Source of the DNA: Peptococcaceae bacterium UBA6116
Lineage (GTDB): Bacteria; Bacillota; Desulfitobacteriia; Desulfitobacteriales; Syntrophobotulaceae
Direction of reading: 5' to 3'
NCBI GenBank assembly: GCA_002423425.1
Contig: DIWC01000036.1
Location: 1-12,866 of the forward strand
DNA length: 12,866 nucleotides
A model generated the notes under the pieces. The model made no database searches. It was not told the origin of the DNA and was given only the letters and a program-made list of their open reading frames with translations. Shown here piece after piece: positions 1 to 6,807 of the stretch (position 1 is its first letter; each line of letters opens with the position of its first letter). The position numbers were made by a program, and so were the translations under genes.

Positions 1-202
1 CAGCTTTTAAGTTTGTTGGTCTTAATGTAAGAATTGGAAATTCTTCTGAAAGATCATATCTGCTAACAACGGCAAATTTCTTAATGGTATGAGCACTGGT
101 ACCGTCGGCCCACTTTGCTCTTACGTTCTCCCCTTCAGAAGATACTCCATTTTCAAGGATATCCTTACACATTGTAATAAAAATATTATCGGCTTTACTC
201 AT
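1..202 (-). CDS. thyA: Thymidylate synthase ThyA, N-terminal part, cut by window edge
   Basis: Only the first 67 codons lie in the window. The reading frame starts at an ATG at 202-200 and begins MSKADNIFIT, followed by VRAKWADGTSAHTIKK, RYDLSEEFPILTLR and PTNLKA. This matches the N-terminus of the folate-dependent ThyA-type thymidylate synthases common in clostridia, where the Arg in the VRxxWxDG segment corresponds by position to the phosphate-binding Arg of the family. ThyA methylates dUMP to dTMP using 5,10-methylenetetrahydrofolate; it is not the flavin-dependent ThyX type. The start is supported by AGGGGG at 212-217, 9 nt upstream. The gene follows mrnC by 27 nt with no promoter or terminator seen between them, so it probably sits at the end of the gltX-cysS-mrnC transcript. 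The catalytic Cys and most of the fold are outside the window, so activity cannot be judged. Confidence 0.82.
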   Translation of the reverse strand, partial: MSKADNIFITMCKDILENGVSSEGENVRAKWADGTSAHTIKKFAVVSRYDLSEEFPILTLRPTNLKA

Positions 203-229
203 AATAGCGTACCCCCTATCGTTAATTTA

Positions 230-643
230 TTACACATCCAATTTTATAAGTATTTCATCAATCCTATTCAGAATTTCCTTCATTCTCTTTTTCATATCGT
301 TTATATACCAATATCCTATCAGTGCTTCAAAGGCGGTAGCATGCCTGTAAGTCACAACATCAATATTGCGCGGGGAATGCCCTTTGGTATTGCGTCCTCT
401 GAGAACCACATTCGTTTCGTTCTCATCCAATTCATCCATCAGATGTCTGAGAATTGCAGCCTGAGTTTTAGCCTGGACATAATGTATGGCCTTATTATGC
501 ATTTCTTCTACTTTGGCAATTCCTAGTTCCAAAAGATGCTTGCGTACCCACAGTTCATAAACAGCATCTCCCACATAGGCAAGCAGCAGGATATTGATAT
601 CCTGCCACCTTTTATTTATTTTAATGGGTTCCAAAAAATCCAA
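230..643 (-). CDS. mrnC: Mini-ribonuclease III (23S rRNA maturation)
   Basis: A 137-residue protein made of a single RNase III catalytic domain with no double-stranded-RNA-binding domain, which is the hallmark of Mini-III. In B. subtilis this enzyme trims the ends of the 23S rRNA precursor. The domain signature AYVGDAVYE holds the metal-binding Asp26 and Glu30, and ATAFEALIGY near the C-terminus holds Glu106, which completes the acidic site. RGRNTKGHSPRN matches the basic loop of the family. The start is a TTG at 643-641; the only nearby ATG (654-652) is in another frame, and an in-frame stop lies just upstream. AAAGGA at 654-659, overlapping the cysS stop codon, sits about 10 nt before the TTG. 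The 14-nt gap to cysS indicates cotranscription, and the cysS-mrnC order is conserved in Firmicutes. Confidence 0.93.
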   Translation of the reverse strand: MDFLEPIKINKRWQDINILLLAYVGDAVYELWVRKHLLELGIAKVEEMHNKAIHYVQAKTQAAILRHLMDELDENETNVVLRGRNTKGHSPRNIDVVTYRHATAFEALIGYWYINDMKKRMKEILNRIDEILIKLDV

Positions 644-657
644 CCTGTTCCCATCCT

Positions 658-2088
658 TTATTTAAGATACCACCTGGCTCCGTCCGGCGTATCCTCAATT
701 ACTATCCCGATTTCTTTTATTCTGTCCCTTATTAAATCAGCAGTGACCCAATCCTTATTTTGGCGGGCATTGGCCCTTATCTCCAGGATAAGCTCCATTA
801 TCTGCGGCAGTGTCCCTGAATCTTCCGAGGTACCTGTCATTTCTGTTTCCAGATTAAAGCCTAGAACTTTAGCCAATTCTATGAGGGTATTGGAAGCCTC
901 GGTCAGCGCATAAGGTTTTATGCTTACTTGATTCAGATAAGTATTTATTTCCTTAGCTAGTTCGAACAAGGAAGCATACGCTTGAGCAGAATTAAAATCG
1001 TCGTCCATCGCCTCCTCAAACGTCCTTCTAGCTTCCTTGGAAGCTTTGATCAGTCCATCTTCAAGTTGAGACTCTTCCTCCGGCAGAACCCTGGCCAGGG
1101 ACTCCTGTGCCAGCCGGACACTGTTTTTAAGTCTCTCCAGCCCTTTAGAGGCCATAACCAGATTCTCATCGTCAAAATCCAATGGACTGCGGTAATGTGT
1201 ACCGAGAAGATAAAAACGGATAACTTCGCCCGGGAACTTGCTAATGACATCCCTCACAAGAAAGAAATTTCCCAATGATTTGGACATTTTCTCCTGGTTA
1301 ACGGTGATAAAGGCATTATGCATCCAATATTTAGCGAACTGCACTCCATCAAGACTGCCTTCGGCTTGGGCAATTTCATTCTCATGATGGGGAAAAACCA
1401 AATCTCCGCCCCCTCCGTGAATATCAAATCCCGGTCCGAGGTATTTTAAAGCCATTGCTGAACACTCTATGTGCCAACCCGGTCTACCCTTGCCCCAAGG
1501 GCTTTCCCAGTAGGGTTCACCCTCTTTGGCCTTTTTCCAGAGAGCAAAATCCATCGGATTATGTTTCCTTGCATCAACCTCAACTCTGGCTCCCGCCAGC
1601 ATATCGTCTAACGTTCTGCCGGACAACTTCCCATATTCGGGGAATTTCTCTACGGCAAAGTACACGTCCCCCCCGACATTATACGCCAACCCTTTATGTT
1701 CTAATTTTTGAATAAGTTCTATCATTTCACCTATATGCTCTGTTGCTTTAGGGTGAACATCGGCCTGCAGAATATTTAAAGCCATGGCATCCTGAAAATA
1801 TTCCTTAATATATTTTTGAGCAAGCAATAGAGGATCACATTTCTCTTCCGCCGCCTTATTAATAATCTTATCGTCGATGTCAGTAAAGTTCTGAACGTAA
1901 GTAACGCGATATCCTTTGTATTGCAGATAACGCCTTACCATATCAAAGACTACCAGCATACGGGCGTTTCCTAAATGAAAAAAGTTATAGGTAGTCGGGC
2001 CACAAGCATAGATTGACACCTTTCCCTGTTCTCTGGGTACAAGTTCTTCTTTACGTCGGGTAAGCGTATTAAACAGTCTTATCGCCAT
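658..2088 (-). CDS. cysS: Cysteinyl-tRNA synthetase
   Basis: A 476-residue class I aminoacyl-tRNA synthetase, close to the usual bacterial length. It attaches cysteine to tRNA-Cys using ATP in the cytoplasm. The zinc site that selects cysteine is visible as Cys29 (ACGPTTY), Cys209 (HIECSAM), His234 and Glu238 (PHHENEIAQ). The HIGH motif appears as HLGN at 38-41 and KMSKS is at 267-271. FTDIDDKII at 68-76 is another family signature. The C-terminal 170 residues are the helical DALR-type anticodon-binding region. The ATG start at 2088 has a strong ribosome binding site, AAGGAGGA at 2097-2104. It follows gltX by 61 nt. That gap is too short for a T-box leader, and cysE, found between these two genes in B. 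subtilis, is missing. Confidence 0.97.
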   Translation of the reverse strand: MAIRLFNTLTRRKEELVPREQGKVSIYACGPTTYNFFHLGNARMLVVFDMVRRYLQYKGYRVTYVQNFTDIDDKIINKAAEEKCDPLLLAQKYIKEYFQDAMALNILQADVHPKATEHIGEMIELIQKLEHKGLAYNVGGDVYFAVEKFPEYGKLSGRTLDDMLAGARVEVDARKHNPMDFALWKKAKEGEPYWESPWGKGRPGWHIECSAMALKYLGPGFDIHGGGGDLVFPHHENEIAQAEGSLDGVQFAKYWMHNAFITVNQEKMSKSLGNFFLVRDVISKFPGEVIRFYLLGTHYRSPLDFDDENLVMASKGLERLKNSVRLAQESLARVLPEEESQLEDGLIKASKEARRTFEEAMDDDFNSAQAYASLFELAKEINTYLNQVSIKPYALTEASNTLIELAKVLGFNLETEMTGTSEDSGTLPQIMELILEIRANARQNKDWVTADLIRDRIKEIGIVIEDTPDGARWYLK

Positions 2089-2125
2089 AGCGATTATCCT
2101 CCTTTAGTCCACAAGGATTGCCAAT

Positions 2126-2148
2126 TGTAATTAATCACTGTAATTAAT
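2126..2148. repeat. Short direct repeat in the gltX-cysS spacer
   Basis: TGTAATTAAT occurs twice exactly, at 2126-2135 and 2139-2148, separated by CAC. It fills the AT-rich part of the 61-nt spacer between the gltX stop and the cysS ribosome binding site. It could be a binding site or simple slippage. In an AT-rich spacer a 10-bp repeat is weak evidence of function. Confidence 0.35.
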
Positions 2149-2149
2149 T

Positions 2150-3610
2150 TTATTTTAGGTATTTAGACGTTTTATCTAAACGATTAAATATATTTTCTTT
2201 TCCAAGGAGAGCTATGATCCAATCAAGATCAGGACCGTGCATCTGCCCTGTAAGTGCAATCCGTACCGGCATAAAAACATCTTTCCCTTTAAGATTTAGC
2301 TCTTTAGTGATTCCCTTTAATATACCCTTAGCAGTGAGCGAATCAAGTAGGTTTGCATACTTAATTTTCTCCTTAAATAATTCAAGTACAGCAGGTACAG
2401 TATCAGCTTGAAATATGGATTTGGCCTCCTCCTCAGGCTCATCTACTTCTGCTCCGGTGAAATACTTAATATAATCTTTAACCTCACTGAGGCTGCTTAT
2501 TTTCTCCTTTACTGCTCCAATAAACCCAGCTACCCACTGTTTTTCTTGATCATTAATCGAGCCGGCAGGAAAAAGCCCTTTTTCTCTAAGAAAGGGTAAA
2601 GTTAGATCGATCAATTCCTCGGACGAAATCTTTTTAAGGTAATGAGAATTAATATAATTAAGCTTATTAAGATCAAATACGGCCGGACTCTTGGAGACCT
2701 TTGCCAAAGAAAATTCATTAATCAGTTCTTCCATCGCAAAGAATTCCTGCTCACCCGACGGCGACCAGCCTAAAAGAGCAATAAAATTGACGACCGCTTG
2801 AGGAAGGTATCCTTTATTGAAATAATCGATCACAGCCGTATCGCCGTCCCGTTTGCTCATTTTGCGTCCTTCAGTATTAAGAATAAGAGAGATATGGGCA
2901 AAGTCGGGAGCTTTCATGCTCAATGCTTCGTATATCAGGACCTGTCGCGGTGTATTGGATAGGTGTTCTTCCCCGCGTATGACATGGGTGATATTCATCA
3001 AGACGTCATCAATCACTACGGCATAATTATATGTAGGTATCCCATCCGATTTTACAATAATATAATCCCCTATACCTTCACTCTCAAACACAACTTTTCC
3101 GCGGACTAAATCATTAACAACGATTTGTTGACCCTCGGGAACCTTAAACCTCACAACGGGCCTCCGTCCCTGAGCCTCAAACTCCTGGCGTTGTTTTTCT
3201 GTCAGATTACGACATTTGCCAAGATAACGCGGAGTTTCCCCCTGGTTAATCAAGTCTTGTCTTTCTTTTTCTAATTCTTCCTCCGTACAATAACAAAGAT
3301 AAGCCTGTCCGCTCTGCAGCAGCTTAGCAGTATATTGACGGTACGTGTCAAGCCTCTCTGTTTGTCTATAAGGGCTATAGTCTCCGCCGACCTCAATTCC
3401 CTCGCTCCAACTAATGCCCAACCAACGCAAAGCATTGATAATATCTTTTTCCGATTCACGGCTAGACCTTTCCAGGTCCGTATCTTCTATTCTCAACACA
3501 AAAGTACCGCCGTTTCCAGCAGCATACAAATAATTAAACAGAGCCGACCTGGCACCTCCAATATGAAGAGGCCCTGTCGGGCTGGGAGCAAATCTTACTC
3601 TAACAGTCAT
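2150..3610 (-). CDS. gltX: Glutamyl-tRNA synthetase
   Basis: A 486-residue class I synthetase of normal bacterial length that charges tRNA-Glu. In Firmicutes lacking GlnRS it usually also mischarges tRNA-Gln for the GatCAB amidotransferase; that part is family knowledge, not visible here. The first motif, RFAPSPTGPLHIGG, places HIGH as HIGG at 16-19, and KMSKR is at 250-254. LRIEDTD at 39-45 and GIPTYNYAVVIDD at 190-202 are typical catalytic-core segments. CYC at 106-108 with Cys133 matches the zinc-binding region of the family, although the position of the E. coli fourth ligand His is Asn135 here. The frame stays open upstream to 3700, but the ATG at 3610 is the proper start: homologues begin at MTVRVRFAPSPTG, and GAGG lies about 8 nt before it. 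It is transcribed from its own promoter at the end of ispF. Confidence 0.97.
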   Translation of the reverse strand: MTVRVRFAPSPTGPLHIGGARSALFNYLYAAGNGGTFVLRIEDTDLERSSRESEKDIINALRWLGISWSEGIEVGGDYSPYRQTERLDTYRQYTAKLLQSGQAYLCYCTEEELEKERQDLINQGETPRYLGKCRNLTEKQRQEFEAQGRRPVVRFKVPEGQQIVVNDLVRGKVVFESEGIGDYIIVKSDGIPTYNYAVVIDDVLMNITHVIRGEEHLSNTPRQVLIYEALSMKAPDFAHISLILNTEGRKMSKRDGDTAVIDYFNKGYLPQAVVNFIALLGWSPSGEQEFFAMEELINEFSLAKVSKSPAVFDLNKLNYINSHYLKKISSEELIDLTLPFLREKGLFPAGSINDQEKQWVAGFIGAVKEKISSLSEVKDYIKYFTGAEVDEPEEEAKSIFQADTVPAVLELFKEKIKYANLLDSLTAKGILKGITKELNLKGKDVFMPVRIALTGQMHGPDLDWIIALLGKENIFNRLDKTSKYLK

Positions 3611-3670
3611 GTTTTTTTCCTCGTTTCCTACAACTTTCATTCTTTTACAAAAAGCGCATTGCAAAGTACT

Positions 3671-3700
3671 ATTATAACAGTCTAAGTAGGCAGGAGACAA
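3671..3700 (-). promoter_or_regulatory. Extended -10 sigma-A promoter for gltX
   Basis: Reading the minus strand, TTGTCT (3700-3695) is followed after 18 nt by TATAAT (3676-3671). TG sits one base upstream of the -10, giving an extended -10 (TGTTATAAT). The -35 lies within the last codons of ispF and the predicted start site is near 3664, which leaves a leader of about 54 nt before the gltX ATG. It therefore separates the gltX-cysS-mrnC-thyA unit from the isp genes, although read-through from upstream remains possible because no terminator is seen. Confidence 0.7.
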
Positions 3701-4155
3701 ACTATAGCCTGGGCACTAATCCCTTCTTCCCTGCCTTCAAAACCAAGCTGTTCAGTCGTCGTTGCCTTAATTGATATATTGCTCAAGTCTGTGTTTAACG
3801 CACTGGATATATTTAGTCTCATCCGATCTATGTATGGGGCGACTTTAGGTTTTTGCGCAACAATTATACTATCCAGATTACCCAGTTTATAACCTTGCTC
3901 TTTGATAAGATCTCCGACCTCAGTTAATAGCTTCAGACTGGAGATTCCTTTATAACGCTCCTCCGAATCGGGAAAATGTTGGCCGATATCCCCTAGAACA
4001 CACGCTCCTAATAGTGCATCCATAATAGCATGCAGAAGGACATCCGCATCTGAATGTCCAAGTAATCCCTTGTCAGATGGAATATTGACTCCACCTAAAA
4101 TCAAATAACGTCCCCTGACCAAGGTGTGAACATCGTAACCCAATCCTACTTTCAT
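3682..4155 (-). CDS. ispF: 2-C-methyl-D-erythritol 2,4-cyclodiphosphate synthase
   Basis: A 157-residue protein, the normal IspF length. It cyclises CDP-methylerythritol 2-phosphate to methylerythritol cyclodiphosphate with release of CMP, the fifth step of the MEP isoprenoid pathway, and works as a trimer. The zinc ligands are Asp8 and His10 (GYDVH) and His42 (LLHAIMDALLG). Other family motifs are GHSDAD at 33-38, DIGQHFPD at 56-63, and TTTEQLGF followed by GREEG near the C-terminus. The frame extends upstream to 4296, but that region only overlaps ispD and is not family sequence. The ATG at 4155 shares one base with the ispD stop (TAATG), and GAGGG in the ispD tail serves as ribosome binding site. 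This arrangement indicates translational coupling with ispD. Confidence 0.97.
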   Translation of the reverse strand: MKVGLGYDVHTLVRGRYLILGGVNIPSDKGLLGHSDADVLLHAIMDALLGACVLGDIGQHFPDSEERYKGISSLKLLTEVGDLIKEQGYKLGNLDSIIVAQKPKVAPYIDRMRLNISSALNTDLSNISIKATTTEQLGFEGREEGISAQAIVCLLPT

Positions 4156-4892
4156 TATTTCACATCCCTCAGTATATCTGCAGTTAACTTTTGGCGTCTC
4201 CGCATTATATTTTCCGCTAAAAGTAAGTCTTCCGGTGTAGTGACTTTTATATTTTCGTATGAACCCGCCAATACCTTTACTTGATAACCTTGCCATTCAA
4301 GCAGGGCAGAATCATCGGTTGCATAATATTGGCATTCATAAGCCGTCTTGTGTACTTTTTCCAAAAGTAATCGATCAAATATCTGGGGAGTTTGGATTGC
4401 TCTTAAGCCGTCTCTTACTAGAGTCCCGAGTACCCAATTATCTTTATCAACTTTTTTTATAGTATCTTTGGGTTGTACCGCCATGACTGCTGCTTCAAAG
4501 TTAATGGTTTGTTCCAAAAAACAGTTTAATTCTTTTAGCGTCAATAGCGGCCTGGCTCCGTCATGGATAACTACTCTTTTAATATGTGGATTTAAGACTT
4601 GAAGGGCATTGAATACCGAGTCTTGTCTTTCCTTTCCGCCTTGAACGATAGACGTGACCTTGTTTATGGCGAATTCACTTGCTATTTTTTTTATTTCTGG
4701 TACGTCATTTTCAGCGGCGGGAATAATAATTTCCTTTATATAAGAACACTCATTAAAAGTTTTTAAAGCAAAAAGAAGAAGAGGGATCCCTGCAAGTTCA
4801 AGCAAAAGCTTGTTGCCTTGACTCCCCATTCTTTGACCCCGCCCGGCAGCTGGGATAATTACAGCGACATCACCCAAATGCGTTAAATTCAT
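4155..4892 (-). CDS. ispD: 2-C-methyl-D-erythritol 4-phosphate cytidylyltransferase
   Basis: A 245-residue nucleotidyltransferase that joins CTP and methylerythritol 4-phosphate to give CDP-methylerythritol, the third step of the MEP pathway. The CTP-binding glycine-rich loop is IIPAAGRGQRMG near residues 12-23, with the conserved Lys28. QGGKERQDSV at 84-93, HDGARP at 110-115, QTPQ at 167-170 and SYENIKVTTPEDL near 211-223 are all IspD signatures. The start at the ATG 4892 is chosen because GAGGAG lies 7 nt upstream; the open frame before it (to 4940) is antiparallel baggage from the neighbouring gene. The start lies 23 nt inside the end of the PIN/TRAM gene and the stop overlaps the ispF start, so the three genes form one coupled unit. 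Confidence 0.97.
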   Translation of the reverse strand: MNLTHLGDVAVIIPAAGRGQRMGSQGNKLLLELAGIPLLLFALKTFNECSYIKEIIIPAAENDVPEIKKIASEFAINKVTSIVQGGKERQDSVFNALQVLNPHIKRVVIHDGARPLLTLKELNCFLEQTINFEAAVMAVQPKDTIKKVDKDNWVLGTLVRDGLRAIQTPQIFDRLLLEKVHKTAYECQYYATDDSALLEWQGYQVKVLAGSYENIKVTTPEDLLLAENIMRRRQKLTADILRDVK

Positions 4893-6045
4893 GGGAGAAC
4901 TCCTCAGGGGATTTTTCCAGCATTCCTTTAGGTTTGGCAAATATCATCCGTCCAGCAGCTGTCTGTAAAACGGTTGTAACCAGAACCGCTGTATGTTGAC
5001 CAATAAAACGGCGTCCGCCATCAATTACTACCATGGTCCCATCATCTAAATAAGCTACCCCTTGTCCGGACTCCTTACCCTCTTTCATTACCTGGACATA
5101 CATTTCTTCTCCTGGTAAAACTACCGGTTTTATCGCATTAGCTAATTCATTAATGTTAAGAACCTTAATACCCTGTAATTCCGCAACTTTATTCAGATTA
5201 TAATCATTCGTAAGGATGGGTGCTTCCAGGACATTGGCCAGACGTACCAATTTGCTATCGACTTCGGCTATATCTTCAAAATCTCCTTCATAAATTTCTA
5301 CTTTAATAACCGCTTCTTTGGAAATCTGGTTGAGGATATCAAGACCCCTCCTGCCACGGTTGCGTTTGAGCATATCGGACGAATCAGCAATATGCCGCAG
5401 TTCCTCTAGGACAAAACCAGGTATTAGAAGTATGCCATCTAAAAATCCTGTTTTAACAATATCAGCAATTCTACCATCAATAATCACACTCGTATCCAGT
5501 ACTTTATAACCGGCGGGATTTTGTCTGCCTCGTGGTCTTCCGTCCTTGCCTTTCTCTCTCTCGGTTCTATCCACTTTCAGTCTGGGAATAAAATTAAAGA
5601 GAGCCATAAAGTCTTCTTTACGTTTAATGCCCACAACCAAACCGACGCAACCGAGAAATATGCTTATTAAACCTGATAAGACAGGTCCAATAAACGGTAC
5701 ATCAACAAACGAGCTACTTAGCAGTCTAGCTATAAGTAAACCTATAATTGCCCCGATGGAGCCGCCAATCAGGTCATAGGCGGGCATCCGGGTAAGGGTG
5801 CCTTCCATCCATTTAAAAAGTCCCTCAAAAAGCCTCATACACGCAGGAGCAACAAAAAAACCGATAATTCCAAACAAAATAAAGGAAAAAATATAAATAC
5901 AAATCCGAAATAATTGTACTTCCAACCCGATACTGGTACTTAAGCGTTCAATATTGATTACTTCAATTAAAATACTGCCGAGATATAATCCTACTGAACC
6001 AAATATCAGGGCGATAATACCACGTATTATTCTGCGAATCATCAT
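4870..6045 (-). CDS. yacL: Membrane-anchored PIN/TRAM domain protein (YacL family)
   Basis: A 391-residue protein with three parts. The first about 140 residues hold four hydrophobic membrane segments (roughly 6-30, 46-70, 92-110 and 118-140). A charged linker at 155-178 leads to a PIN nuclease domain starting at KVLDTSVIIDGRIADI, with the acidic set Asp184, Glu214/215, Asp263 and Asp281 (ILTNDYNLNKVA). The C-terminus, about 307-370, is a TRAM RNA-binding domain (LPGEEMYVQV ... DDGTMVVIDGG). This matches B. subtilis YacL and its clostridial relatives, which sit before ispD. A role as a membrane-tethered RNA-acting protein is inferred from the domains; the substrate is unknown. Two consecutive ATGs follow AAAGGAGG: the first is only 4 nt away and the second (6042) is 7 nt away, so translation may begin one codon later. 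B. subtilis has disA immediately upstream, but this window does not. Confidence 0.93.
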   Translation of the reverse strand: MMIRRIIRGIIALIFGSVGLYLGSILIEVINIERLSTSIGLEVQLFRICIYIFSFILFGIIGFFVAPACMRLFEGLFKWMEGTLTRMPAYDLIGGSIGAIIGLLIARLLSSSFVDVPFIGPVLSGLISIFLGCVGLVVGIKRKEDFMALFNFIPRLKVDRTEREKGKDGRPRGRQNPAGYKVLDTSVIIDGRIADIVKTGFLDGILLIPGFVLEELRHIADSSDMLKRNRGRRGLDILNQISKEAVIKVEIYEGDFEDIAEVDSKLVRLANVLEAPILTNDYNLNKVAELQGIKVLNINELANAIKPVVLPGEEMYVQVMKEGKESGQGVAYLDDGTMVVIDGGRRFIGQHTAVLVTTVLQTAAGRMIFAKPKGMLEKSPEEFSHEFNAFG

Positions 6046-6067
6046 GCCACCTCCTTTCTATATTTTG

Positions 6068-6096
6068 GCTAAAAAACCCTCCTGTTATACTTTAGC
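6068..6096 (-). promoter_or_regulatory. Leader stem-loop carrying a second Shine-Dalgarno-like run
   Basis: On the minus-strand transcript, GCTAAA (6096-6091) can pair with TTTAGC (6073-6068). The loop contains CAGGAGGG (6084-6077), a good anti-16S match that has no usable start codon after it. It lies in the 5' leader of the PIN/TRAM gene, about 30 nt before the true ribosome binding site. The six-pair AT-rich stem is weak, so a regulatory role is only a possibility. Confidence 0.25.
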
Positions 6097-6133
6097 TGGA
6101 AATATAGTTACGGAAATTTAAAGGCTTAGTATA

Positions 6134-6161
6134 ATTATAACAGGTTATATTGTATTGTACA
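6134..6161 (-). promoter_or_regulatory. Probable extended -10 promoter for the PIN/TRAM-ispD-ispF unit
   Basis: Reading the minus strand, a weak -35 TGTACA (6161-6156) is followed after 16 nt by TATAAT (6139-6134). TG one base before it gives an extended -10 (TGTTATAAT). The same CTGTTATAAT string occurs in the gltX promoter. The predicted leader is about 80 nt. The -10 is convincing but the -35 is poor; another TATACT just downstream could shift the start by a few bases. Confidence 0.6.
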
Positions 6162-6227
6162 TTCAAAGCAAGCGACAAAATAGTACTTAATTTGCCTTAT
6201 ATGTAAAGATTCCTTCCCCCTCTTAAA

Positions 6228-6257
6228 TTGACAACTGCAGAGGAAGCTGTCTATAAT
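6228..6257 (+). promoter_or_regulatory. Perfect-consensus sigma-A promoter of the small plus-strand gene
   Basis: TTGACA (6228-6233) and TATAAT (6252-6257) are both exact consensus hexamers, separated by 18 nt. The expected start site is near 6264, only about 20 nt before the ATG at 6285, with the ribosome binding site GGAAAGGAG at 6267-6275. This is the strongest promoter visible in the window, and it faces away from the PIN/TRAM promoter about 70 bp off. Confidence 0.85.
6230..6251. promoter_or_regulatory. Operator-like imperfect dyad between -35 and -10
   Basis: GACAACTGC (6230-6238) and GAAGCTGTC (6243-6251) form an inverted repeat, matching at 7 of 9 arm positions around a 4-nt centre AGAG. 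The dyad almost exactly fills the spacer of the consensus promoter, a position where a bound repressor would block RNA polymerase. The regulator is unknown and the symmetry is imperfect, so this is a candidate only. Confidence 0.35.
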
Positions 6258-6284
6258 TAAATTGGCGGAAAGGAGTGCAAGTTC

Positions 6285-6677
6285 ATGAGTCCAAGTAATG
6301 ACGATTTTCAAAAAACAGTCGATTCCATGCTTATCCGGCATCAAAGTATTCTCGACATCCTTTCAAAAATGCAGGAGTCTTCGGCCAGAGTTAATCGGGC
6401 TGTAGTAAAATCTGTAACTGCTTGTGGTTGTATTGCCGTAGATGCCCAAAGAAACGTTATCCCTGAAGACGCTACTCTCGCCGATCTCAAATATATTTTT
6501 AACAGCCACCTGCGAGGAGTCCTTTGTTCCAACTGTCGGGAAATGATTGAAACTGAACTCGGAAAACAATTGTTTTATATTGTAGCCTTAGCTAATACTC
6601 TAGGTTTGTCAATTAATGAAGTGCTGGAAAAAGAAGACGCTAAATTAAGAACACTCACCGTCTATAATCTTAGATAG
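6285..6677 (+). CDS. Small conserved clostridial protein of unknown function, Cys-rich, MazG-like tail
   Basis: A 130-residue, mostly helical protein and the only plus-strand gene in the window. I recognise it as a family found in clostridia near radA and the PIN/TRAM gene, and I recall it being labelled DUF1573 in databases, but I am unsure of that name. Visible features are a charged helical N-terminus (HQSILDILSKMQESSARVNRAVVK), TACGC with Cys47 and Cys49, then LCSNC with Cys81 and Cys84. The four cysteines could form a zinc or redox site. The C-terminal part, ETELGKQLFYIVALANTLGLSINEVLEKE, resembles the last helices of MazG-type nucleotide pyrophosphohydrolases, but the metal-binding ExxD step reads ELGK, so that activity is doubtful. 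There is no signal peptide or membrane segment. It starts at an ATG with GGAAAGGAG upstream, has a consensus promoter, and ends before a terminator, so it is a monocistronic gene converging on radA. Confidence 0.85.
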   Translation: MSPSNDDFQKTVDSMLIRHQSILDILSKMQESSARVNRAVVKSVTACGCIAVDAQRNVIPEDATLADLKYIFNSHLRGVLCSNCREMIETELGKQLFYIVALANTLGLSINEVLEKEDAKLRTLTVYNLR

Positions 6678-6724
6678 ATATCCTTAGAAAACGATTAGAC
6701 TCCTTTATATTTTTCTGGAGAGTC

Positions 6725-6757
6725 GGCTTGCCTAAATTAAGCAAGTTTTTTATTTTA
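6725..6757 (+). terminator. Rho-independent terminator of the plus-strand gene
   Basis: CTTGC (6727-6731) pairs with GCAAG (6741-6745) around a 9-nt loop; two more G-U pairs extend the base, and TTTTTTATTTT follows on the plus strand. It lies about 50 nt after the stop of the small gene. Read from the radA side there is no T-run after the stem, so it serves the plus strand mainly. Confidence 0.7.
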
Positions 6758-6807
6758 TCTTTTAACCTGTATATTGACCCAGTATACTGATTATCGCAAA
6801 TCTCTCT

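Noticed and set aside
89..526. A 145-codon plus-strand open frame across mrnC and thyA
   Set aside because: It is antisense to two recognised genes and has no domain signature.
2089..2149. Possible T-box or other riboswitch before cysS
   Set aside because: The 61-nt spacer is too short and shows no T-box sequence or antiterminator pair.
3611..3700. Upstream extension of the gltX frame, including an ATG at 3640
   Set aside because: The added residues are not part of GluRS, no ribosome binding site precedes that ATG, and the promoter start site near 3664 fits the ATG at 3610.
4156..4296. Upstream extension of the ispF frame
   Set aside because: It only overlaps the ispD coding region in another frame; IspF proteins begin at MKVGLGYDVH.
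6698..6724. GACTC/GAGTC stem before the plus-strand terminator
   Set aside because: Only five pairs around a long AT-rich loop, likely chance.
6780..6789. Palindrome CAGTATACTG downstream of radA as a radA terminator
   Set aside because: A 10-bp continuous palindrome has no loop and no T-run on the radA strand; it is too small to call.
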